From an uncultured Bacilli bacterium (GTDB lineage: Bacteria > Bacillota_I > Bacilli_A > RF39 > UBA660), in the NCBI GenBank assembly GCA_934141615.1, contig CAKPCM010000010.1, positions 1-28,658 of the forward strand: DNA of 28,658 nucleotides. The letters run 5' to 3'. The position numbers and the translations under genes were made by a program. Below the pieces are notes generated by a model. That model did not search any database. It was given only the letters and a program-made list of their open reading frames with translations, and was not told where the DNA came from. Of the stretch, positions 23,416-28,658 are shown one piece after another. Position 1 is the first letter of the stretch, and every line of letters starts with the position of its first letter.

Positions 23416-24029
23416 GATAACAACCTCCAAAAATTAAACTTAAACGATAAGTATATTATAATTAAAATCATAACTAAACACAAGATGTCTAGGAAAATTT
23501 GACTCTTCATAAAATTTGGAAGTTTTTCTATTAATTTACCACTAAATTTATATATAAAGTATCCTATAACGCCTCCTAAGGTATTTAATATGACATCATC
23601 AATGTCTGCGGTTCTTCCTATTTTTGTTTGAGCAAACTCAATTGAACAAGAAACTAAAACCGATATTAATAATATAGGATACATTTTCTTATTTTTAATG
23701 TAGTGACTTGCAAAAAGGCCAAATGGCACAAATAAAAGTATGTTTCCAAGTACGTTTCTTATAAAAAGTCTAGATGATACGTTATATCTAAATATTTCTC
23801 TAAACGGAATAAAATTATTAGTTCCATAATTGTTATCTTGAAACGTTACAATGTAATATAAAAGAAGTATGTAAATAATAAAGCATAACATTAAAAGTTC
23901 TTTGTAAAAAACAAATTGCTTTTTATTACATAAAAGATATGTTATTCTAATTGATATTAAGATAACTGCAAAAATAAAGATCATCGGCCATACGTTATGA
24001 ATGGTTTTCATAAAAATACTTGTAAACAT
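23412..24029 (-). CDS. VanZ family membrane protein
   Basis: A 205-residue membrane protein with about five helices. VanZ signatures are clear: NNFIPFREI, VLGNILLFVPFGLF, and SIEFAQ followed by GRTADIDDVILNTLGGVIGY. VanZ proteins are linked to low-level glycopeptide resistance in enterococci, but most genomic copies have no known role. It starts 13 bases after yqfD with AAAGAGG as SD and overlaps ybeY, so it is cotranscribed with both, where PhoH stands in many relatives. Confidence 0.9.
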   Translation of the reverse strand: MFTSIFMKTIHNVWPMIFIFAVILISIRITYLLCNKKQFVFYKELLMLCFIIYILLLYYIVTFQDNNYGTNNFIPFREIFRYNVSSRLFIRNVLGNILLFVPFGLFASHYIKNKKMYPILLISVLVSCSIEFAQTKIGRTADIDDVILNTLGGVIGYFIYKFSGKLIEKLPNFMKSQIFLDILCLVMILIIIYLSFKFNFWRLLS

Positions 24030-24042
24030 TATTTATACCTCT

Positions 24043-25215
24043 TTAATTTTCATTTGTATTTTCTTTGTTTAATAGTGAAGTATCTGCGTCTTTAAAATCA
24101 GTAATATTTTCATACACTTTAAAGAAAACACCTACCTCTATTTTACTCTCATTTTGTTTAAAGTTCAAAGTTTTTTTACTTATTATATATTCATCATCTT
24201 TAAGGTTTACACTTATTTTATTTTCTGCTAGTTTTGTAGCCTTTTTAATCGCTTCTTTAGTTCCTAATTTTTCTTTTTTAACCTTTGTTTTTCTTTGCTT
24301 TTCCATTCTTATATTAAAAGGAAATATCTTTTCTTTTATAAGTATGTTTTTATGTTCTAAATAATTAGTAGCATAGTTTTTTCTAAGGGAGACCTCCTTT
24401 TTCATAAAAGATACTATAATGTTTTGTTTAACGTCATTTAAGTATATAACCTCTTCATAATAAAGTGGGTATTCTATCGTTACTAAGTACCATACTTCAG
24501 CGTATACGCGCCCCAATGCACGAACTTGTCCTTTTACTGTTTCATCTTTAATAATATCACCTGATACTATTGTCTCTCCTTTTGATACATAATCATTTTT
24601 CTTTTTTAAGATTACCCCATTAGATGCTTCTATTTTCATTATTACACCATCTTTTTTTGCTACTATATGACGAGGCTTATCATCTTCTTTTTCTTTATTT
24701 AACTTGCGTTCAGTTACCTTTACAGTAAGTTTACTACCATATCTTTCTATTTCAAGCCACTCTATTTTATCTTTGTTATCATTAACTATTTTATTAATTA
24801 TTTTCTTTCTTTTTTTAAATGATGGTACAAAACGAAAGCAAGAGATATTATTACCCTTTAATTCATCATAAATTAAATTTCTCAGATTACTATTACTATG
24901 AACAACATCTATTTCAAATATTGTGTTACTTATTAAAAGTAAAAATAAGAATCCTATAATAAGTGATATAACAAAAGTATAGTTTTCTTTAATATAAGAC
25001 GTATATTTAACTATTCCATACTTACGATTTATATATATTTCATACGTTTTATTTTTAGATAAGAGATCTAAATAATCATCATAGGATATTTTTATCGTAA
25101 CGTGCTTATGACTAACTTCTTTAAAATCTTCAAACGGAATCTGGTTTAAGACATATCTTTTAATAAATAGTTTAGGATTCTTGCCAACAATACTTATATT
25201 TACATAACTATTCAT
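24043..25215 (-). CDS. yqfD: Sporulation protein YqfD
   Basis: A 390-residue protein of the YqfD family, which in B. subtilis belongs to the mother-cell sporulation regulon. A cytoplasmic N-terminal domain (about 1-78) is followed by a membrane helix (about 80-98) and a long outside region with the family pattern KLTVKVTERKL, DGVIMKIEASNGVIL, YVSKGETIVSGDII and AEVWYLVTIEYPLYY. Length matches the family. It overlaps yqfC by eight bases, the usual pairing, and starts with AGGATATCATA before the ATG. Confidence 0.92.
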   Translation of the reverse strand: MNSYVNISIVGKNPKLFIKRYVLNQIPFEDFKEVSHKHVTIKISYDDYLDLLSKNKTYEIYINRKYGIVKYTSYIKENYTFVISLIIGFLFLLLISNTIFEIDVVHSNSNLRNLIYDELKGNNISCFRFVPSFKKRKKIINKIVNDNKDKIEWLEIERYGSKLTVKVTERKLNKEKEDDKPRHIVAKKDGVIMKIEASNGVILKKKNDYVSKGETIVSGDIIKDETVKGQVRALGRVYAEVWYLVTIEYPLYYEEVIYLNDVKQNIIVSFMKKEVSLRKNYATNYLEHKNILIKEKIFPFNIRMEKQRKTKVKKEKLGTKEAIKKATKLAENKISVNLKDDEYIISKKTLNFKQNESKIEVGVFFKVYENITDFKDADTSLLNKENTNEN

Positions 25216-25459
25216 TATGATATCCTAGCTCTATCATTTTTATGTCACCAGATATTACCATATATTCTACAAACATAGTTTCTATAACAAGGTTTTTACC
25301 CTTTATAATAAACCTGTCATTTTTACTTGATACCTCTATTAAATTTGATGTAAAACGTTCTATATTATCATAATAATATATTTTTACTTTTCTATCTATT
25401 ATCTTTATTTCAAAGTTATTACATTCTACATAATCATCTATTATCTTTTTCAATTTCAA
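25208..25459 (-). CDS. yqfC: YqfC family sporulation protein
   Basis: A 83-residue protein. The C-terminal half DRFIIKGKNLVIETMFVEYM, then ISGDIKMIEL, matches YqfC, the partner usually encoded before YqfD. I choose the TTG at 25459 because AGGTGAT is five bases upstream; the GTG at 25465 directly abuts that SD. A TACAAT hexamer at 25478-25483 (minus) lies just before it, immediately after the rpsU terminator. Confidence 0.82.
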   Translation of the reverse strand: MKLKKIIDDYVECNNFEIKIIDRKVKIYYYDNIERFTSNLIEVSSKNDRFIIKGKNLVIETMFVEYMVISGDIKMIELGYHNE

Positions 25460-25477
25460 ATGCACATCACCTACATA

Positions 25478-25483
25478 ATTGTA
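25478..25483 (-). promoter_or_regulatory. -10 element of the yqfC operon
   Basis: TACAAT on minus, five bases before the AGGTGAT SD. The -35 region falls in the T-run of the rpsU terminator and is not convincing. It is consistent with the other compact promoters of the window. Confidence 0.4.
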
Positions 25484-25485
25484 TG

Positions 25486-25522
25486 CAAAAAAAGGCTTAC
25501 TATGAAGTCATAGTAAGTCTTT
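25486..25522 (-). terminator. Rho-independent terminator of rpsU
   Basis: CTTACTATG (25496-25504) pairs with CATAGTAAG (25509-25517), with outer A/T pairs and T7 on the minus strand. Confidence 0.9.
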
Positions 25523-25545
25523 TCTAAATACCGAGTAAAGAAAAA

Positions 25546-25746
25546 TTAAGAATCGCGTCTTTCACGTCTTGCTGCCTTACGGCTATTTTTGATAGCTTCT
25601 TTCTTAGCGTTTCTTCTTTGAACTCCTGGTTTATCAAAAGCTTGTTTCTTTTTTACTTCTGAAGGGAGACCGCTTTTAGCTACTCTTTGCTTGAATTTCT
25701 TTAACGCTCCATCAACGTTTCCGTTTTTAACTTGAACAGTTATCAT
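25546..25746 (-). CDS. rpsU: 30S ribosomal protein S21
   Basis: A 66-residue, very basic protein: MITVQVKNGNVDGALKKFKQ, then KKKQAFDKPGVQRRNAKKEA and an Arg-rich end, the full S21 pattern. S21 binds the 16S platform near the anti-SD. It has a good promoter (TTGTAA, 17 bases, TGTTATAAT) and terminator. Its leader has a purine-rich AAGGAGAGGGGGG stretch, so the exact SD is not certain. yqfC follows, the usual order in Bacilli with yqeY lost. Confidence 0.96.
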   Translation of the reverse strand: MITVQVKNGNVDGALKKFKQRVAKSGLPSEVKKKQAFDKPGVQRRNAKKEAIKNSRKAARRERRDS

Positions 25747-25781
25747 TTTTCTTTCCCCCCTCTCCTTTTTTTCTAATAGTA

Positions 25782-25810
25782 ATTATAACACCTTAAAAAA
25801 GTTATTACAA
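25782..25810 (-). promoter_or_regulatory. Sigma-A promoter of rpsU
   Basis: TTGTAA (25810-25805), 17-base spacer, TATAAT (25787-25782) preceded by TGT. Confidence 0.8.
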
Positions 25811-25867
25811 TGATTTTTTCACCTTTTGTAACAAAAAAGGACAGTTTTTGCAAAAATTATGCCATAT

Positions 25868-26020
25868 TTACTCTAAATTCATTATTATTCTGATTAATGT
25901 ACCAATTATTCTTCCGAGTTGCATTAAAAATTCTAAAGAGTAACTTATGCATGTTAAAACAAGTGGTAAAAGGCATATTATAAGTAATATTTTAGATACC
26001 TTTTTTATTTTAGTGGACAT
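25868..26020 (-). CDS. Small membrane protein, likely bacteriocin immunity protein
   Basis: A 50-residue gene that overlaps the end of the second bacteriocin peptide gene by 16 bases. GGAGGC is five bases before its ATG. It has a basic start (MSTKIKKVSK), a hydrophobic helix at about 11-26 and an amphipathic segment EFLMQLGRIIGTLIR at about 30-44. It has no AG- or GG-type leader, so it is unlikely to be exported as a bacteriocin. The last segment closely resembles NSFLDVGRYFGSSIRR of peptide 2. Position last in the operon and small size fit an immunity protein. Function is inference. No clear terminator follows. Confidence 0.65.
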   Translation of the reverse strand: MSTKIKKVSKILLIICLLPLVLTCISYSLEFLMQLGRIIGTLIRIIMNLE

Positions 26021-26175
26021 GAGTTGCCTCCAATAAATCTTCTTATGCTGCTTCCAAAATATCTACCTACATCTAAAAATGAATTTACACCTCTAACTAA
26101 CGCATTGATTAATGATGCACTAAAAGTAGCACCTGCTTTTATTTTTTTTAATTCACCTATATTTAATTTTTTCAA
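26005..26175 (-). CDS. Bacteriocin-like peptide 2 precursor
   Basis: A 56-residue precursor starting at TTG, eight bases after AGGAGGG. The leader MKKLNIGELKKIKAG fits the LSxxELxxIxGG rule of C39-processed leaders, with AG in place of GG. The mature peptide (about residues 16-56) would be cationic and amphipathic, with a GxxxG motif in VGRYFGSSIRR, then FIGG and one Cys near the end (NSCPLK). GxxxG is typical of two-peptide class IIb bacteriocins. The reading frame extends upstream without an SD, and this TTG start is preferred because the leader then aligns with peptide 1. Confidence 0.78.
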   Translation of the reverse strand: MKKLNIGELKKIKAGATFSASLINALVRGVNSFLDVGRYFGSSIRRFIGGNSCPLK

Positions 26176-26188
26176 AATATCATCCCTC

Positions 26189-26329
26189 CTACCTACACTT
26201 AAATGGTCTTGCAATTCCGTCAAATATTCCTACGACAAAAGTTACGCCTGCTATAATACCAGCGATTGCCCAACCACTTAAAGCGCCTGCCTTTAATTTT
26301 TTTAATTCTCTTTGTTTTAGTTTTATCAT
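26189..26329 (-). CDS. Bacteriocin-like peptide 1 precursor
   Basis: A 46-residue precursor, start ATG with AAAGGA six bases upstream. Leader MIKLKQRELKKLKAG matches the leader of peptide 2 (ELKK, KAG) and the C39 leader rule. The mature part is hydrophobic with a GxxxG motif (GIIAG, residues 24-28), ends DGIARPFKCR, and has one Cys near the end as in peptide 2. Its gene lies almost wholly inside the 3' end of the exporter reading frame, in another frame. It is followed 13 bases later by peptide 2; its stop codon is part of the SD of peptide 2. Confidence 0.78.
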   Translation of the reverse strand: MIKLKQRELKKLKAGALSGWAIAGIIAGVTFVVGIFDGIARPFKCR

Positions 26330-28313
26330 ATATCATCCTTTCTTTTTTATCTTTTATTTTTATTATCTTGTTAAATAAATACGTATTGTAATTTCTGTGA
26401 CTTATAAACACCACTATCTTATCTTTATAGTCTTTTTTTATAGCATTAAGTATCATTTTTTCTAAGCGGGTATCTAGGCTACTTGTCGTTTCATCGAAAA
26501 TAACCATATCAAAATCATTATTTAATACTTGTGCTATTTTAATTAAGGCTATCTCTCCACCTGATAAATTAGAATTTGCACTATCAACGTAAATGTTGTA
26601 ATCAATGCCTTTCTTTTTAAATTCTTTTTCTAATACCATCTTAAAATTACGTCTTAGATTAAGTTTACATCCAAGAGTTATGTTTTCTAAAATAGTATCA
26701 TTAAATAGTTTTATGTCTTGTTCCACGTATATAATGCTTCTTCTTAAAGTATCAAAGCTATATTTACTGATATTTTTTCCGTTTATAAGTATCGTCCTTT
26801 CATCAAAACGTATTTTCTTTGTTAATGCTTTAAATAGAGTTGTTTTACCACTACCAGTTGGACCTTTTATCAAAACAAAATCCCCCATGGATAACCTAAA
26901 ATGAATATCGTTTAAAATAATTTTATCTTTATATTTATAATAAAAATTATTAAATTCTACATCGTTAACCATTATCTTATCCCCATAATCTATTTCTTTT
27001 ATTTTATATAATTCACTTATCCTTACGCTAGATGCTTTATAGTTAGAATGTAAGAAAAAAAGAGTGCATATATTCTGATTTGAATCATATATAAAAGATA
27101 AAACGTAGGTTATAAAAAGTGTGTCTTTTACATTATTTTTATCCAATATGGATATAAGAAGTGATATAGATATGCCAATTAAAATAAGTAATTTATTAAT
27201 GAAGTCTTTTTTTACACATTTGCTCTTTATATCTTTGTAGCACGCTAATAAATCATTATATAAATTAGTAATTTTATTAGAGACATATGATTCCTTTCTT
27301 AAATTTTTAATATCATAAATATTTTCTATTGTTTTAGAAATGCGAGCACTTAAATATTCATTTTTCATTTGTAAATCATAGTTTTTATATGAGTTTTTTT
27401 TCCAAAAACGCATATTATATAATATTAGTATTAAACTTAAAACAAGGTTAAAGCAGAATGTATGAACGTTTAAAAATAGTAAAAATATAAAGGATATTAA
27501 AATTATAACTAGGTTTACAAATAATACTTCTACTATGGATAATAAAGCCTCTTTTACATAAGATAAATCATTTACCTTTGATATTAATTCTCCAACTGGC
27601 CTATCATGATAAAACAAGTAAGGGAGATTAAATAGTTTTTTTAAGAATGGTAATGTAAGCGTTTTATCAGTTTTTATTTGACATTTTAATAAACTTAAAT
27701 CCTTAGCGTAAGAAAATATTTCTTTTATAATACCTAACAATATAAAAGATAAAAATAAAATAAATAAGTTGTTTTTAGTACTGATGCTTTCTACTAAATA
27801 TGACAATAGATAAGAGTAAAATAAACTAAGGAAAGTAAAAAGTAAAATTAATATTGTTATTAAAAGAATGCTTCTTCTATTAATAACATTATTTAGTAAA
27901 GATGGATTATAATTTTTAAATAAAATTGCCACACCCGTATATGATCTATTAAACTCATCTTTTTGTTTGGTTATAAATCCATATGAAGGATCCATTATGT
28001 AGACATTATTATTACTTACTTTTAAAACTACTACAAAGTGTTGGACGTTATTATTAATCGTATGTGCAATTAAAGGGAAAGTAATTTTTTTATTGATCTT
28101 TAAATTTTTATACCCACAAGATGAAATACCAAACTCTTTTGATACTTTAATAATTTCATAAGCACTAATACCATCTTTTTCCTTAATTATTTTTTCTTCT
28201 AGACTTTTATATGTTATGCTTTTACCAAAATATTTTAAAACATATAAAAGACAAGCAATTCCACAATCATTAACTGACTTTTGTACAACCATCTCTTTTC
28301 CTATTTTAATCAT
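26220..28313 (-). CDS. Bacteriocin ABC exporter with C39 peptidase domain
   Basis: About 697 residues as read. An N-terminal C39 peptidase has catalytic C17 in SVNDCGIACL, His in NNVQHFVVV and Asp in YIMDPSYG; it removes AG or GG leaders during export. A six-helix membrane domain (about 150-430) follows, then an ABC ATPase with Walker A GPTGSGKTT, signature NLSGGE, Walker B MVIFDE and the H-loop ISHRN. I start at 28313, after GGTGGGG and a GATAAT -10. After KIIKIKDKKER the frame runs about 35 residues further through the gene of peptide 1; this basic tail may be real, or the gene may end at the TGA before peptide 1 if one A-run is misread. Confidence 0.92.
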   Translation of the reverse strand: MIKIGKEMVVQKSVNDCGIACLLYVLKYFGKSITYKSLEEKIIKEKDGISAYEIIKVSKEFGISSCGYKNLKINKKITFPLIAHTINNNVQHFVVVLKVSNNNVYIMDPSYGFITKQKDEFNRSYTGVAILFKNYNPSLLNNVINRRSILLITILILLFTFLSLFYSYLLSYLVESISTKNNLFILFLSFILLGIIKEIFSYAKDLSLLKCQIKTDKTLTLPFLKKLFNLPYLFYHDRPVGELISKVNDLSYVKEALLSIVEVLFVNLVIILISFIFLLFLNVHTFCFNLVLSLILILYNMRFWKKNSYKNYDLQMKNEYLSARISKTIENIYDIKNLRKESYVSNKITNLYNDLLACYKDIKSKCVKKDFINKLLILIGISISLLISILDKNNVKDTLFITYVLSFIYDSNQNICTLFFLHSNYKASSVRISELYKIKEIDYGDKIMVNDVEFNNFYYKYKDKIILNDIHFRLSMGDFVLIKGPTGSGKTTLFKALTKKIRFDERTILINGKNISKYSFDTLRRSIIYVEQDIKLFNDTILENITLGCKLNLRRNFKMVLEKEFKKKGIDYNIYVDSANSNLSGGEIALIKIAQVLNNDFDMVIFDETTSSLDTRLEKMILNAIKKDYKDKIVVFISHRNYNTYLFNKIIKIKDKKERMIYDKTKTKRIKKIKGRRFKWLGNRWYYSRRNFCRRNI

Positions 28314-28328
28314 CTCCCCACCAAAGTA

Positions 28329-28334
28329 ATTATC
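28329..28334 (-). promoter_or_regulatory. Possible -10 of the bacteriocin operon
   Basis: GATAAT on minus, six bases before the GGTGGGG SD. No good -35 is seen. TATGTAAA and TACGTAAA occur 14 bases apart just upstream and might bind a regulator, which is speculative. Confidence 0.35.
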
Positions 28335-28360
28335 CAAAACAAACAATTTACGTAATAATC

Positions 28361-28389
28361 TTTACATAAAAAGATTTATTTTGTATAAT
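28361..28389 (+). promoter_or_regulatory. Promoter of the plus-strand small RNA
   Basis: TTTACA (28361-28366), 17-base spacer, TATAAT (28384-28389). It points away from the bacteriocin operon. Confidence 0.75.
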
Positions 28390-28395
28390 TTAATT

Positions 28396-28500
28396 AGTGA
28401 AAGAACCTAACAATAAAGGTTAGTTAGCTTTCCATAGTAAGTTTATGGAAACAGCATACCCACCAATTATTTACTAATTTGGGCATATGCTGTTTCTTTT
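28396..28500 (+). ncRNA. Unassigned structured small RNA
   Basis: About 105 bases without a credible ORF between a sigma-A promoter and a terminator. Stems: GAAAG...CTTTC enclosing CTAAC...GTTAG; CCATA...TATGG; and a long final stem GAAACAGCATA (28448-28458) with TATGCTGTTTC (28486-28496), extended inward by CCC/GGG, followed by TTTT. No tRNA, SRP or 6S signature was seen. Its 3' end meets the 3' end of the minus-strand 26-residue gene, as in convergent type I toxin-antitoxin pairs. Confidence 0.6.
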
Positions 28501-28579
28501 ATATTTTAAGTATTAGTAATACTAATAGAAAAATCAAAAGAATAATAATTATCTTAAGAAATTTATTTTCTTTCTTCAT
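28499..28579 (-). CDS. Small hydrophobic peptide, 26 residues
   Basis: The ATG follows GAGGTGATAATT, a strong SD with the spacing seen for other genes here. The product starts MKKENKFLK and continues as one hydrophobic helix rich in Ile and Leu to LILKI. It could be a small membrane protein or a type I toxin. A hairpin (CACTTT with AAAGTG, with inner TATTTTT and AAAAATA) ends right at the SD. The stop codon coincides with the end of the convergent small RNA. Confidence 0.5.
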   Translation of the reverse strand: MKKENKFLKIIIILLIFLLVLLILKI

Positions 28580-28658
28580 AATTATCACCTCACTTTCTAT
28601 TTTTAAAAAATAAAAAGTGGAAAGCATAACTACCCAAACTATTTGGTCCTCTCATATC

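Noticed and set aside
26176..26223. Upstream part of the frame of peptide 2 as a 72-residue protein
   Set aside because: The extra residues overlap peptide 1, lack an SD and break the leader pattern; the TTG after AGGAGGG is the better start.
26605..26904. 99-codon plus-strand ORF
   Set aside because: Antisense to the ATPase domain of the exporter, whose Walker and signature motifs are intact.
1..28658. Mycoplasma-type code with TGA as Trp
   Set aside because: Trp is TGG in conserved positions, and rnhC ends with TGA inside its terminator.
1..28658. CRISPR arrays, insertion sequences, tRNA genes
   Set aside because: No spaced direct repeats, transposase genes or tRNA signatures were seen.

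Overview
The window is about 28.7 kb of very AT-rich bacterial chromosome. Its gene content is that of a low-GC Firmicute: RNase HIII next to CvpA, YlmC/YmxH next to a SigG-type sigma factor, the yqfC-yqfD-ybeY-dgkA series, MurE, a sortase and SD-led genes with AGGAGG or GGTGAT sites. SigG, YqfC, YqfD and YlmC/YmxH point to an endospore-forming lineage or a recent descendant of one. The standard code is used: Trp is TGG (for example in thioredoxin WCGPC) and TGA ends rnhC inside its terminator. My guess is an uncultured gut member of the Bacilli, and that placement is inference. No tRNA, rRNA, CRISPR array or insertion sequence was seen.

Layout, left to right. (1) 1-4.7 kb, minus strand: uvrC, a PemK/MazF-like protein paired with an atypical sigma-like protein, and murE, each unit ended by a clear terminator. 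(2) 4.7-8.2 kb: yigZ on plus; a pseudopilin-like protein, thioredoxin and cvpA on minus; rnhC on plus. (3) 8.2-13.5 kb, minus: a membrane glycosyltransferase, a rhomboid protease, RluD, LspA, a CPBP protease and a DUF5684-like membrane protein, so a run of membrane and envelope functions. (4) 13.5-17.1 kb: YlmC/YmxH, sigG, a small unknown gene, and an OmpR-type two-component system. (5) 17.1-20 kb: a secreted TasA/camelysin-like protein behind a promoter whose spacer holds a G10 tract, a structured small RNA, gmk, an Flp-type pilin and a DUF192 protein. (6) 19.4-22.1 kb: an operon of a WG-repeat membrane protein, a 55-residue membrane protein and a sortase. (7) 22.2-25.8 kb: yqfC-yqfD-VanZ-ybeY-dgkA-dgkA and rpsU. 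(8) 25.9-28.3 kb: a bacteriocin locus with a C39-peptidase ABC exporter, two leader-bearing peptides and a likely immunity protein; three of its four genes are too short for ordinary gene calling or start at a rare codon. (9) 28.36-28.66 kb: a plus-strand structured RNA converging on a 26-residue hydrophobic peptide gene.

The strongest candidates for new biology are the G10 promoter switch before the secreted protein, the two-peptide bacteriocin whose putative immunity protein copies a segment of one peptide, the two unassigned structured RNAs, and the hairpin that hides the sigG ribosome binding site. A genome-wide habit is also visible: many promoters sit so close to the gene that the mRNA would begin at the Shine-Dalgarno sequence.
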